Shown in pieces: positions 1 to 11,981 of a stretch of DNA of 64,000 bases. The position numbers and the translations under genes were made by a program. How positions within the stretch are numbered: position 1 is the first letter of the stretch; the number at the start of each line of letters is the position of its first letter. The notes beneath the pieces were generated by a model. That model saw nothing but the letters and a program-made list of their open reading frames with translations. It was not told the DNA's origin and made no database searches. Where the stretch lies: positions 55,376,283 through 55,440,282 of the forward strand of contig NC_083577.1 of assembly GCF_027579695.1 (NCBI RefSeq). The letters are read 5' to 3'. This DNA is from Neoarius graeffei (taxonomy: Eukaryota > Chordata > Actinopteri > Siluriformes > Ariidae).

Positions 1-420
1 TGTGCTGTTCATTGCTGTCATGCTCTCTTCCTCTTTTTCTTCCTCCATCATTGATGGCGTCTTTCCCCTCCTCCTCATTATTGCACAAGTGTTTCCTTTC
101 TGTCCTGTGTCGGCCATGAATGGGAGGCTAACCCATGTCACATGGCACATGGCCAGGGTCAGATGCTCCCTGACAGTTGAGCTGTTCCGCTTCGTCAGGA
201 CTTTGGCGGCACTTAGCTGTGTCAGCTGCCTGGCCAGGGCTTGGGCACCCGTGGGCATCAGAGAGAGTGCTGGCACGAGACAAGCGTTCAGACTCCCTGC
301 CAAGCAGGGCGCAGTGCTTCGTTGGCTGCCAGGCCGTTAGCCTCACACTCACCGTCTCCCTCTCAGCCCTCTGGTGTGAGGCTGTGCCATCTGGCTTGTG
401 TGGAATCACTAAACTTTATG
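1..420. other. GC-richer single-copy segment, function unknown
   Basis: This stretch is richer in G+C and in CpG than the following kilobase and carries no microsatellite. Overlapping ORFs of 93-112 codons exist on both strands, but none shows a domain I recognise and no frame has a convincing start with flanking splice sites. It could be the edge of an exon or a conserved non-coding element cut by the window start. No function is assigned. Confidence 0.3.
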
Positions 421-1218
421 TAATATTATGTGGGTGTATAGATCAATGTGAAAATTCATTAGTGTATCACTAATACATTAGTTTCCATTTCATGATTCCA
501 CAAGATTCAGACAGTGTTGTGATGCTTGGATAGAAGACATGCCTTAGATGCAAGATCCTCGTAACATACGTAAAACAGAATAGCTTTTAATCCACTATTA
601 GTTTCAGGGACTGTCCAGCCATTTACTCACTATTAGATAATTGCCTGAATAATCCCTTAAACTCTGCTTACATGAGTCTAGCCACACACATTCATTTTCT
701 TTCCTCCCACAATGTATGCAGTCATGTCTGAGACACTTCTGCCTTGTCACACGTACTGAACATAATAAAAACTTTTAAAATTTTACACTGCACTCAGACC
801 CATGGCAACAAAATGATGGCATGATATTTCATTATAATGCATCACAATTTAAAGACCTGGTTAACTTTAACCTTTGACCCAAAAACTCAACGCAATCTGT
901 GGAGGATTAGCAATTTGTGGTCATACGATCCTCCAGTGCCCCTATTCTGTAGTGTCACTGAGTAGTGCCAGTGGAAATTTCCATTCAGTAGGTAGGGATG
1001 TGAAGTCAACTACAGGCAGCAACAAAACCATTGTCTACTTCTAATTCTGTTATTGTTATGTCATTGTTATGAATGATGAACTGTCATATTATCCATGTTA
1101 GTCTGTTTCCCTCCTTTCATGCTATTGGCAGGATGCAATATGGGAAAACTTCCACCTTGATTCATGACATTGATAGAGTAGAAAGGAAGGGAGGGTAAGA
1201 GGAAGCATGGAGCATCCG

Positions 1219-1220
<2 letters not shown>

Positions 1221-1250
<30 letters not shown>
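1221..1250. repeat. (GT)15 microsatellite
   Basis: Fifteen uninterrupted GT units, followed a few bases later by a short second GT run. Confidence 0.95.
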
Positions 1251-1251
<1 letters not shown>

Positions 1252-1495
1252 TGCATCGAGAAATTAGTATGTGTGTGTCTGCAAGGAGCCAATCTTCTTC
1301 CTTGGTCACTAGTCTGGAGAAGGAGGGGTGATTGACAAGTAATCTTAAGTGTAATCTAGGAATAATAGAACTCAATACCAGTTAAACTGTGGTAAAGGAA
1401 TGTTGATAAAAACCTGGGAGTCACTGTAACAAAGTATTAAATCATTTAAAAAAAAGAACTGACCAAACAGCATGTTTATTTCACAGTAAGTAGAA

Positions 1496-1507
1496 ATGCA
1501 TATGCAT
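1496..1507. promoter_or_regulatory. MORE-type POU palindrome
   Basis: The 12-base palindrome ATGCATATGCAT is identical to the MORE sequence on which POU-domain (Oct) dimers can bind. The match is exact, but a single 12-mer in 64 kb can arise by chance and no conservation is visible here. Confidence 0.25.
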
Positions 1508-1801
1508 ATGGCCAAAACTGTGGGACACCTGACCGTCACACTCATATGCTTTCTGAACATCCCATACCAGATTTACTCCCCTATTTGCTGTAATAATAAC
1601 CTCCACTCTTCTGGGAAAGCTGGAATGTACAGTACTTACTATCTTTGTTCATTTGTCTTCAGTATGTAAAGCATCTGCTTTAAGCTGATGAGATTGCTAT
1701 GATTTGAATCACTTATGTCTTTATACTGTATTTTGGGAGAAATACAATTAGTCAGGTTATTACAATGTATTGTGGGTGTCTACAACTAAAAGTAATTCTG
1801 T

Positions 1802-2245
1802 ACACCTTCAGAACTGGTCAACACCTACCACCTCATCAAGAAGGCCCATCAGCGTCTCTTCTTCCTAAGAACACTGAAGAGAAACCACTTGTCTGCTGTC
1901 ATCCTGGGCAACTTCTACCGCTGTGCAGTAGAGAGTATCCTGACTAACTGTGTTACAGTGTGGTATGGAAATTGCTCTGCTGCTGACCGCAAAGCACTCC
2001 AGAGGGTGGTGAAAACTGCCCAACGCATTATAGGTGCTCCACTTCCGGACATTGAGGGAGTCTACAAGAAGAGATGCGTGCGCCGGGCACGTAGCATCCT
2101 CAGAGACTCTTCCCACCCAGCCAACAGACTCTTTCAGCTCCTCCCATCCAGGAGGCGATTCAGGAGTCTGCAGACCAAAACAAGCAGATACAGGAACAGC
2201 TTCTTCCCCACAGCCGTCACCCTACTGAACTCTGCCAGCAGGTGA
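1802..2245 (+). pseudogene. LINE reverse transcriptase, C-terminal fragment
   Basis: One open frame of about 148 codons runs from 1802 to the stop near 2245. It reads like the C-terminal end of an L2/CR1-group ORF2: first LIKKAHQRLFFLRTLK, then an AVESILTNCVTVWYGN segment, an ADRKALQRVVKTAQRIIG segment and a closing SFFPTAVTLLNSA. The endonuclease and the catalytic part of the reverse transcriptase (the YxDD region) are absent, so it cannot be functional. The frame itself is intact, so the copy may not be very old. Confidence 0.8.
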
Positions 2246-2420
2246 TCCCACACCCTCCTTCTACCTGTATTGACTCTTGTTGCACTTGATAACTGCACAT
2301 CTGGTTCCATAGCTGTACATATTCTCTACTGTTGGATCTATTTACACAGCCAGTCTTGCATATGTGTGTATATATGTATATGCTTACATCCACACTTGAG
2401 TTTAGGTGTGCATGTATAGG

Positions 2421-2478
2421 TGTATGTATGTATGTATGTATGTATGTATGTATGTATGTATGTATGTATGTGTGTGTG
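2421..2478. repeat. (TATG)n microsatellite in the LINE 3' region
   Basis: About 14 units of TGTA/TATG run into a short GT run. It lies between the coding part and the duplicated block of the LINE 3' untranslated region. Confidence 0.95.
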
Positions 2479-2828
2479 TATATTCTGAATACCTATTTAA
2501 CTTTTATTGTTTGTATATTCACTAGACATCTGTATTGCAAGTTAGTTCTTCAGTATATAGCCTTAAGGATAATTATAACCACCCCTTTTTTATAGCCCTA
2601 CCTGTACATACTTCTCCCATAACTTTTGTACATATACTGCACAGATGTATATGTGTATATTCTGTATGCCTATTCAACTCTTATTCTTTTATATTCACAA
2701 GACATCTGCATAGCAAGTTAGCTACTTCTGTATATAGCTTTAAAGGATAATTATAATTATAACCACCCTTTTTTATAGCCCTACCTGTAGTTACTTCTCC
2801 CTTAACTACCGTACATATACTGCACAGA
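2474..2828 (+). repeat. Tandem duplication (about 177 bp x2) in the LINE 3' UTR
   Basis: Two diverged copies, about 2474-2650 and 2651-2828, share the same order of blocks: TATTCTG..., ATTCAC(A/T)AGACATCTG, AGTATATAG-like, GGATAATTATAA, TTTTTTATAGCCCTACCTGT and TACATATACTGCACAGA. Several substitutions and a small indel separate them, so the duplication is old and may belong to the family rather than to this copy. Confidence 0.8.
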
Positions 2829-3050
2829 ACTATTGAACATCCTATTTATTTATTTATCTGTACATTCTCTACTCACTATAACCATCTCATTTGCACTAGC
2901 TGTACATAGCTGCATTCATCTATACATATTGCTTATCTGCACATACTATATTTATTTGTATTATACTGCATTTCTGCTATTTGCACTTCTGATTAGATGC
3001 TAACTGCATTTCGTTACCCTGTATTTATACTGAGTAATGACAATAAAGTT

Positions 3051-3108
3051 GAATCTAATCTAATCTAATCTAATCTAATCTAATCTAATCTAATCTAATC
3101 TAATCTAA
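3051..3108 (+). repeat. (AATCT)n LINE tail
   Basis: About eleven TCTAA/AATCT units form the 3' terminus of the LINE. A longer run of the same unit ends a different LINE 3' end at 42627-42717. Confidence 0.9.
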
Positions 3109-3725
3109 AGAGTGTCTGCAGGACTACATGGGATTGGTAAGAATTCCTTCAGGAGCAGACAAGAGTGGGATTAAAAAAAAAAAAGTCCTGTGCACCAACC
3201 TCTGTAATACACCATCACAGACATTCTCCAGCTCACGGTTGTGAAGAGACAAACCCATGCCCATTGTATTCTACACTCAGTGGGAGGTAGCCAGTGATGC
3301 TTACAGAATAATACCATCAGTTCTACAGCAGGACAAGACTTGCAGTTTGTTTATGGGGTGTATCACCTGTTGAGGCCCCACAGGTAGATTTGAAAACTGA
3401 GTAATTTTTTGAGTATGTGCTCCCACCCACGCAAGGGGCTGCCAGAGGTACCAAAGTGCCTCCTGAAAGCCAAGCTCTCTGCCCACAGTTAAAGCCATGA
3501 AGTGTGACTCATGGCAGGGTTTGGTAACTGAATATAACAGGCGTGATCATGTTGGTCTGTCTGTGCTAGTAGAACTTTATAGATGACTTCCGGTTGATCT
3601 TATATCGTTAGGACTGTGGTTCACATGAATCATTTATAGTTTCCTGAGGTGTGCACTCACCAAGGGAAAGTCTGGTGAAGCTTATATAGGAATATGTGAA
3701 CTGAAGTATCTAACCTGTTTACAAG

Positions 3726-3764
<39 letters not shown>

Positions 3765-5610
3765 TTGGTTTAAATCAGCCCCAAAACTCAGAATTTTCAG
3801 TGGGAATGTTGCTTTAATGATAGACAAGACATTTTAAACAGAAATGTCTAAATTCTGCCTATAACTGTGATCGGATCATCTTGTGGAACAGTTGGAGGGA
3901 GGTATTTCTCACACCAAATGTCTCTATAGTCAGACTGGTTCTCTCTTCACCATACTGGTGGAGCCCAATCACTATGGCACCCAGTGGAGCAGATGGAATT
4001 GACTCTGGGCAATTGAAATGTAGAAACTTTAGTTGTCAGTTTGTAATCTGCTCCTGGCACTGGGGTTTATATAGGTTCTGTGCTTCATTATGAGTCACTC
4101 AGGTATTGAAGGAGAATAAAACACAAAAGCAAGTGCTCATTAGAGAGGGATTTTATTCCTAGTATTCTTGTGTGCTATGGAAAATTGAAAATTAAAATGG
4201 AACTGCCTGATGTAGACACTTCCAACTGGATCTCTGCTTGGCCACACATTTTGGTGGCATATAAACATGTGAATAAAGAAACTTTGATTCTATAAATTTC
4301 ATATGCCAAACATTGCACAGTGTTTTACTGCATATTCATACAATCACTCAGAAAAGGTCAGGGTTGCCTGTGATTAATATTTCTCCATGACTTTTTTTTG
4401 TTTTGTTTTGTGAGATATCTGGGTTTTAGCTTGTGAGATGTGCATTTGTCTTTGTATGTTTTGGTACTTAATGTTTCCAGTGAAAGTCCTCTTAGAAGTT
4501 TTGGTGGTTGACTGGATGTATGTATGTCTATGCATAATAGGAACAGTAACAAAACTTGCCACAGGCAAACGGTATCCTGTGCACATGATATCAGTGATGT
4601 AAATGATCTGGAGATCTGCCCAGCACTCTCCACCTTCACCTTTGGCCTAAAATGTGTAATGCTGGGTCTAAGGAGGGGCTAAGGATAAAAGCCAGGCCTT
4701 GGCTCTGAGCCTCATTATTCGTCCCTGCCGTTGCCTCACGGAGACCCTGGCAGAGTGTCAATTAGCATTCCACCCATGTCCCAGTGTGCCCTGGAGGACA
4801 CCCGCTGATGTCATCTCAGAGCACTTGCCTCACAAGTTATCAAAGGAGTGATTTAGTCCCATTACATGGCATTCAGAAGTTTACATTACTGAAATGCTTT
4901 TGCTGGACAGACCCTCCCTTTGGACATCCTTGTTTTCAGTGGACGGCAAAGCTAAACCTGTAGTCACAAACATTTTGGAAGTTAAAGCATCAGTTTTAAA
5001 TTACAACTACAAAGATTATATTTAGTGAAAATAGCAGTAATTAGGCAGTTATAATATTTGTGGATAAATATAAATAGATAAATGTGCTCATTAGTGACAC
5101 CGATTTCTATAAGCATATTAAATTAAGTTAATAATAATCCCTTAGTCTTACTGTCATGTGTGCCTTATGGGTGAGGCAGTAGTGAGGGTAAACAGCCCAG
5201 TCATGCTGACTGTGTCCTCCTTTCTTTCTTGCTTTTTTTATTGAACTGATTCCACTTTTCACTGGCTGGGCCAATCCTGGACCCTGTACGGAGCACGCAC
5301 AACCCCATGACCACCTGCACTGCTTCCATATTCCTGCTGTCCAAACAGTACGGTGAGGGGAAGCGGCGTCATTGGAAACACCTGGGCCTGATCATTAACG
5401 CATGCCCTGCTGTCCTGGCTTTGTACTGGCTGCCCACTTGGCACAGGCCATATTCAGGCACAAAAGAATGAATGACATATGGTGCAGACTTCAAAATATG
5501 GAGGTACGACAGGGAACCATAATGTTTGCTAAATTAACAATTTTCGCTAGGGCTCTAATGGGACGCATGAGCATCGTGGTGTTCACTGAAGCTATGTTAT
5601 GTTCTTCGTT
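3109..5610. other. Unidentified DNA
   Basis: No gene is supported. The stretch holds a poly-C run (3726-3758) and two blocks that look less AT-rich than their surroundings (about 4640-4920 and 5260-5470); either could be conserved non-coding sequence, but comparison with other fish would be needed. Confidence 0.4.
3726..3758. repeat. Poly-C homopolymer (33 nt)
   Basis: An uninterrupted run of 33 C. Runs of this length are rare in vertebrate DNA, are G-quadruplex/i-motif prone, and are also places where read-based consensus is unreliable. Confidence 0.95.
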
Positions 5611-5910
5611 TATTCCCCAATTCCAAAAAAATCGGGGCGCTGTATAAAATGTAAATAAAAACAGAATGCTATGATTTGCAAATCATGGAAACCCAATATT
5701 TAATTGAAAATAGTACAAAGACGCCATATCAAATATTGAAACTGAGAAATCTTATTGTTTTTTTTGGAAAAATATATGCTCATTTTGAATTTAGTGCCAG
5801 CAACATGTTTCAAAAATGTTGGGACAGGGGCAACAAAAGACTAGAAATGTTGTGTAATGTTAAAAAAAAAAATTGGTTAATTGGCAACAGGTCAGTAATA
5901 TGACTGGGTA

Positions 5911-6849
5911 ATATACAGTATATATTTAGGCACTGCTTAAAAGCTGAGCTTCCGATGAGTGCGAAATGTATTTGTAAGTGGTGGCCAGAGCATATTATGG
6001 GCAGAGCTGTCAGCCCAGGAAGCTGTATGTGTTATGCTACAGATGCTCACTGCTGTGTTTATAGTCACCATGTGCCTCCATCAGAGGTTTAGCATGGTAT
6101 GTTATAAAGCTTTGCTGTCTGTCATTCTAATATGTCATTCATGCACAATGTGAAGTTTGTGTGCATTGTTTATTGAGTGTTTTTTTTTTTTGTGTTTAGT
6201 GCATTGGTTGAACTGTGATGTAGCATGAGACTTTGAGGGCAGAGGCTAATGGTGCACATTTGACTAACTTGTAGAGGTTCACATGCTTGGTTGAGCGGAG
6301 CAAGGTGTGTAATGTTCAGAGTATAGTCTGGAAACATTACCCTGCAAAACTGTGTATTTGTTTACAGCCATGTTGCATTAATTATTTTTTGTTTTGTTTT
6401 CTTTGGTTTTCACAGTGCTCGTTGTATGGTATTTGATGTCTGGTGTTAGTTGCTTTACTCATGTTCAAGAGGAATACAATGCATTATGCACCCATCAGAG
6501 ACTCTGTGCTGTTGGTCTTAATGCCAAGGACTGCTACAGAGTTAGTAAATAATCCCATGTTATTTTTTAAAAACAAAAATTAAAAATAAGTGCTGGACAA
6601 AACCCCATCTATCTTATGTAAATAAAGCTACAAATTTCATTGTCCAGTGGTCAAGTGTTTATGAGATACGTTGTCTTGCACTTACATAAGTGTCTTGCAC
6701 TTGCGTTGCCTTGATACGTTGCCTTGCACTTACGGGTTCCCTGTGATGGTACACTTATGTCATATGTGCATATGTCATACAGCCATCAAAAAGCCATCAA
6801 AAATCAGGTTGACGCATTACCTTATTCTCTGAAGTATGGAGCACTGCTA
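5911..6849. mobile_element. 0.94-kb insertion inside the Tc1/mariner element
   Basis: The host element breaks after ...TGACTGGGTA (5901-5910) and resumes at TAAAAAGAGCATCCCAGAG (6850 on). The sequence between does not belong to the host family as I know it. A TA is present at both junctions, as expected for a TA target duplication, but I see no clear terminal inverted repeats. Short CTTGCACTTAC-like motifs recur near 6675-6735. The family is unknown, and part of this segment may be diverged host element. Confidence 0.45.
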
Positions 6850-6879
6850 TAAAAAGAGCATCCCAGAGAGGCTGAATTT

Positions 6880-7790
6880 GGGGCTCACATCATCTACGGT
6901 ACATTATATCATTAAAAATTTCAGAGAAACCGGAGAAATCTCTGTACACAGGGGACAAGGCTGAAAACCAACATTGAATGCCCATGATCTTTGGGCCCAG
7001 GTGACACTGCATTAAAAACAGACATGATTCTGTAGTGGAAACTACTGCATGGGCTCAGGAACACTTCAGAAAACCATTGTCTATGTAAAACAGTTTGTCA
7101 CTGCATCCACAAATGCAAGTTAAAGCCATATATAAACAATATTCAGAAATGCCACCACCTTCTCTGGGCCTGAGCTCTTTTATGATGGACTGAGATGAAG
7201 TGGAAAACTGTCCTGTGTTCTGAAAAATTGAAATTTGAAATTCTTTTTAGAAATAATGGACACCGCATCCTCCAGGCTAAAGAGGAGAGGGAACATCCAG
7301 CTTGTTATCAGCACACAATTCAAAAGCCAGCATCTGTGATTGTATGGGGGGGGCATTAGTGCACATGGCATGGGTAGGTTGCACATCTGGGAAGGCACAA
7401 TTAATGTTGAATGATATAAACAGGATTTGAAGCAATGTGCTGCCATCCTGATGAAATCTTTTTCAGGGAAGGCCTTACTTGCCTTGCTTATTTCAGCAAG
7501 ACAATGCCAAACTGCATTCTGCACATATTACAACTTCAAGGCTCCGTAGTAAAAGAGTCTGGGTGCTAAACTGGCCTGCCTGCAGTCTAGACCTGGCTCC
7601 CATTGAAAACATTTGGCATATTATGAAATGCAAAATATAATAAAGGTGGCTGAACTGTTGAGCAACAGAAATTGTATATCAGGCAAGAACATTTGACTTT
7701 CAAATCTATAGCAGTTGGTCTCCTCAGTTCCCAAACACTTACAGAATGTTGTGTTGTTAAAAATCATGGTGATACACAGTGATAAACATG
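6880..7790 (+). pseudogene. Tc1/mariner transposase remnant
   Basis: Reading across frameshifts on the plus strand gives a DDE transposase order: an HTH-like piece (SSTVHYIIK near 6892), GEISVHRGQG near 6935, an ITAWAQEHF-like piece with stops near 7040, a W(S)xE-like first catalytic block near 7218 and FQQDNAK near 7493 (second catalytic D). Then LNWPACSLDLAPIENIWHI (about 7568-7622) supplies the final glutamate region. The extreme N terminus is missing. At least several stops and frameshifts are visible, so no product is expected. Confidence 0.8.
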
Positions 7791-7986
7791 CCCCTGTCCC
7801 AACTTTTCTGAAACATGTTGCTGGCATCAATTTCAAAATGAGCATATATTTTTTATAAAACAATAAAATTCAACATTTGATACGTTGTCTTTGTACTATT
7901 TTCAATGAAATTATTTGCAAATAATCACATTCTGTTTTTATGTACATTTTACACAGCATCCCAACTTTTTTGGAATTGAGATTGTA

Positions 7987-9934
7987 TTTTTGTTGAGTTG
8001 TTGCCTTAGTAAGCACGATATTGCTGAGTAATGTGATAAATAAAATTAAATTTCAATTACAAGATGGAGGTAAGTTTAGGAAAATAATTTATATTCAGAT
8101 ATAATTGCACTGAAAGATGGAAAATGAAATGTAGCAATGCTGCTGAGAAGAACAGATCTGTGTTCCTAGTATTACATCACACAGCGACTGTTTCTGATGT
8201 ATTAAGTTTTCTACAGACACAGGGATTCTTCATTAGTCTGTGTTTGACTGTAAGATTTGATATTACTGATACAATACCTCTGACTTCTGGTGAGGTGGAA
8301 ATAGAGTGCAAAATTATTGTTGTGTGTCACCTTTTAGATTTATGTTATTTTTATCTAAAGTCAAGTATTTTTCATTCAGTTTGGGTGTGTGAGAGGGATT
8401 GAGACAGGGCTTCAGTGTGTGTTCTGGGAAAAGGACCTTCCAGATTAATAATGATGATAAGGACAGAGCACACTGTTGTCATATGTAGGATTCTATTTTT
8501 GGCCTTAGCAAAATTGTGACAGTCTGTCAGGAGTGTGCTGCCCTACAAATTTCATCACTGAAACCATGCGTGTTCAAATAAAATTCTCTTTCCTGTACAG
8601 GGTCCTCCAAGAAATAATGAGAAACACTCCAGTGCATGTTTCATTACTTTTTTTTAATGTGTTATCAACATTTATTTTCAACTTTTAATAACAGTTGGTT
8701 ACTTACCTATTCACATAATGAACTGATGAGCATTTTTGGCCAGCCTGAAACCCAGCAGACAATGTAGCTGTAGATTGTACCACACAGAAATCTACATTGT
8801 ATGCCAGGTTCGGGACAACACAAAAGAATTCATCATTCGCCCTCGCAAAGTGATGGGCTTCTGCATGTGCAAAAGATTCGCATTCATTATTTCTCAGCCG
8901 TCAGCAACTGAAGGCATTCACACAAACCCAGCCACTATGACAGCCTAATCACACAAAGAATGTGACATCTTGCCTTGTCCTTTGTCATCAAATCACTCAA
9001 ACTGCATCTTCAACAGTCAACCGAGAGACAATGGATGGATCCATTCATCGGACAATACCACCATGTCAAAACAGAAGTCTGAAATAATTTCCAGTTGCTT
9101 CAACAACACCGCTGCATGCAGAGTGTGTGTCAAATTATTTAGCAAAACAATAAGCCAGAAACACAATAAACTAATGGAGATGTATGAAGAGGTCGAACTC
9201 TGAAACACTTATGGACAGCTAAATGAAATAATGAGAGCAGGGAATGCCTTCAGGCCTTCTAGTACAGAGAGAGTGCTATTTTGTGAATGACAGGACGAAG
9301 TCCACATACCACACAATCTGAATGGAATGTGCCAACAGGAAGCACAGAATGCCATCAGAGACCCAGTAGCCAGATGTAGCTGCTGATTGCAACACAGGAT
9401 CTACACTGACTACTGAGCAGCTCATGAGCAAACCAGTATGGCATAGAAACAGCCTTCATTGTAAAATGGAGTCATCTTCAATGCCTTGGCATCTTTGCTC
9501 ACTGAAAAAAGAGAGAGAAGAGTTGGTGATTAGACATTGTGAACAGAGCCATTCTTTCTTTATGCAAGCATGCACAGAGGGACAAAAGTAGGTGGTGGAT
9601 AATTTCATGATGGGCATTTTTAAGCACACTGTTAAGGCTTACAAATAGCTCTCATTCATCCTCATTAGCCTGCAGTCAAAAAGGTATACAAACAGAAGCT
9701 GTGATTCTGTTGCATATGAATCACTTCTGTTAACCATTTAGACTGAGCATTTTGTTTCAACAATGTTTTTGCTCATATATGAATGAGTGGGTGGAAGGAC
9801 GTGGCTATGATTCCAAACACTGAACCCAGTCTTTGACCCCTTTAACTCCCAGGACCTTACAGTGGGTATAGTCTTATCCACTAATTGCCCCTTGTTCATC
9901 TAACTACATACCTTTCCTAGTACGTTCAGTATAT
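7987..9934. other. Unidentified DNA
   Basis: No gene is supported. The block at about 8720-9480 is less AT-rich and has several 60-90 codon ORFs on both strands without recognisable domains. It could be conserved non-coding DNA or an old repeat. Confidence 0.35.
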
Positions 9935-10040
9935 TGATTAATTCATCTTCAGTAACCACTTTGTCCTAGTCAAGGTTGTGGTGGATCCATAGCCTATCCT
10001 GGGAACACTGGTAGGAATACACTCTGGATAGACATCATCC
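9935..10040 (-). mobile_element. Degenerate SINE 3' part
   Basis: Read on the minus strand, this piece resembles the distal part of fish V-type SINEs: on the plus strand, TTCAGTAACCACTTTGTCCT, then GTGGTGGATCCATAGCCTAT and CCTGGGAACACTGG. The tRNA-like head is absent. Recognition rests on recalled fish repeats. Confidence 0.5.
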
Positions 10041-11253
10041 AGGAAACTGATAAGTTTGACTTTAACTGGTGAAATTGGATCCAAATTCTGGTTCAAAAAT
10101 ATATTGACCAGATGCTGATCAATAGCTCTGCACAATCATTTGAGACCTCTTCTTTGTTGTGTGTGTGCGTGTGCGTGTGTGACAAATGTGAAATATGTAC
10201 AGGATTAAATGCATAACAGTTCAAGACAAGCCCCTGAACTTAAGTGAGTCACAAAGACAGTGAGAGCAAAGACACTCCACACTGTCAGTAATGGCTCCAG
10301 TTCGGCATACCTGAGACCTTGTGACCATATTGATTCTTGGATCAGCTGATGGTCATTTGATTCTAATTTTTCTCTGTTATGGAAACTGTTCCCACCCTTG
10401 TGCCCCTGTCTAAATTCCAGCATAATGTCCTGGCTGTCAGTGTCTGCCTGATCAGGCTCTGGGACCTGAGCATGGCAGAGTGGTGACATCCAGGGACATT
10501 ATCCTGCATGGTAAATACTCAGTCAGTAGGAGATACAATATAAAGTTGCTAGAATATAGCAATAATGAGGATCCCACTGTCATGTGAGAACGAACCTGTC
10601 GTTTTGAGTGCACCAAAAATAAGAAATTCAGACTTGTCACTTTGGAAATGCTGATGTAAAAATTGCAATATGTTGACTGAGTGGAATGTGTTTGTGGTTT
10701 GATTTTTAAGTTGTGCTGACAAAGCTTTCTGGCATTTTAAGACACTGTCCATCACAACATATTACAGAACAATACAGATTACCAAACCATAATCATAAGA
10801 AAGCCATAATCATAAGAAAAACGCTAAATGGAAGGTGCAAGAAGTTTGTATTAACTGATAGCTGATCATTAGAGAGGGACTTATTTTTGTACTGAGGTCT
10901 GACTATCAGAGCATATCACTAACAAATATACTAACTGGTATTGACAGTACTTAGTATGATGGGTTATTTTTTGGCTCCTTTTCAAGATGTGCCATAAGTG
11001 ACTTACAGTTAAGACCCCACAGCACTTCCCTGATTGACAAATGCAAAACTATACCAATATTATTATGAAATCACAATAAATCTATTTTCAGAGACTTAAT
11101 ATCCAATTACTAATTGAAGAGTGTGTTAAAGATGTCCAAATGATCTCATGGCAATATTTCAGATGTTTGGGAAAGCTCATCACACCAGTTTCAAAATCTT
11201 TGGTACTGTGTATGCTGTGTGGAAATTTACTTCATGGCAAGATTCCCAATACT

Positions 11254-11275
11254 ATATATATATATATATATATAA
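11254..11275. repeat. (TA)11 microsatellite
   Basis: Eleven TA units followed by a short A-rich stretch. Confidence 0.9.
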
Positions 11276-11981
11276 AAAATACCAAACTTTAATAGGTGCG
11301 TTCCATTTCATTATTTTTTAAATTTAAAATTACACAAATGTGCTGGAGTATATGCTAAACACCAACACATGTAGGCATTAATGGGTTTTCTGCCGTATGT
11401 GTGTGTTTTTATTCATTTATTTTTTTATTGGAGGGGGTTTAAGGGATAACATTGCCTGATGTTCCCTAGAGAGGTGTTTGCTTCCAGCTGCTACTTTGTT
11501 GTATGCCCCAGGGGTGAGCCACAGTCTTCGTAATGATCTGTAGCCATTAGGATAATTTCTGAACATTCCATTCATAACCTTCCAGGTCTAGTGATCAGCT
11601 CAGAGGGGGTGCAGACAATTCAGGGAGAAAGAAAGCACGAAAGGGCTTAAGTTCTCTCCTATATAAGTTAATTTTAAAGTGCTTTCCTAGCATGTACAGT
11701 AAGTGGTTATTGAATGAAACTCAGCAAATCAATAATGTTCAAATTACTTCAAAGACTTGTGGTACGTTTTAATGTTTAGTGCTTATAACTACTCTAAAAT
11801 TACTAGTTTGACTTTGTTATTTTATGACACTGTACACCACTCTTTTATTTCCACAAGCCTAGACTATAATTGACAAGCACAAGGTGGACAACAACATATG
11901 CCCTCTGAGCTAGATTCAAGCATGTAATTTCTAGCAATTTGCAAAAATAGGATAAAAATATATCTGTTTCATTGTTCTTAC

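Larger units (their letters stand above)
421..1789. other. Unidentified AT-rich DNA
   Basis: No gene or recognisable repeat is seen apart from a GT microsatellite (1221-1250) and an octamer-type palindrome (1496-1507). ORFs here are short and the minus-strand one near 1.2 kb runs through the microsatellite. Confidence 0.5.
1790..3108 (+). mobile_element. 5'-truncated LINE, L2/CR1 group
   Basis: The element starts inside a reverse-transcriptase C-terminal region (from about 1802), continues through a 0.8-kb AT-rich 3' untranslated part, and ends in a short-repeat tail just after an AATAAA-like signal (CAATAAAGTT near 3041). Truncated 5' ends and simple-repeat 3' ends are typical of the L2/CR1 group of non-LTR retrotransposons in fish. 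The 3' part holds its own tandem duplication. Rex1 or another CR1-clade family is the main alternative. The exact 5' junction is uncertain because no target duplication was found. Confidence 0.8.
5611..7986 (+). mobile_element. Degenerate Tc1/mariner element
   Basis: The two ends match each other as inverted repeats over about 60 bases: the left end holds CAATTCCAAAAAAAT and AAATAAAAACAGAATG, and the right end holds the reverse complements of CAATTCCAAAAAAGTTGGGA and ATAAAAACAGAATG. Inside is a broken transposase gene on the plus strand (6880-7790). A second, subterminal pair (ATGCTCATTTTGAATTT... and TTTCAAAATGAGCATAT) strengthens the assignment. The 5' half is interrupted by a 0.94-kb insertion (5911-6849). 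Many stops and small indels show that the copy is dead. Confidence 0.85.
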
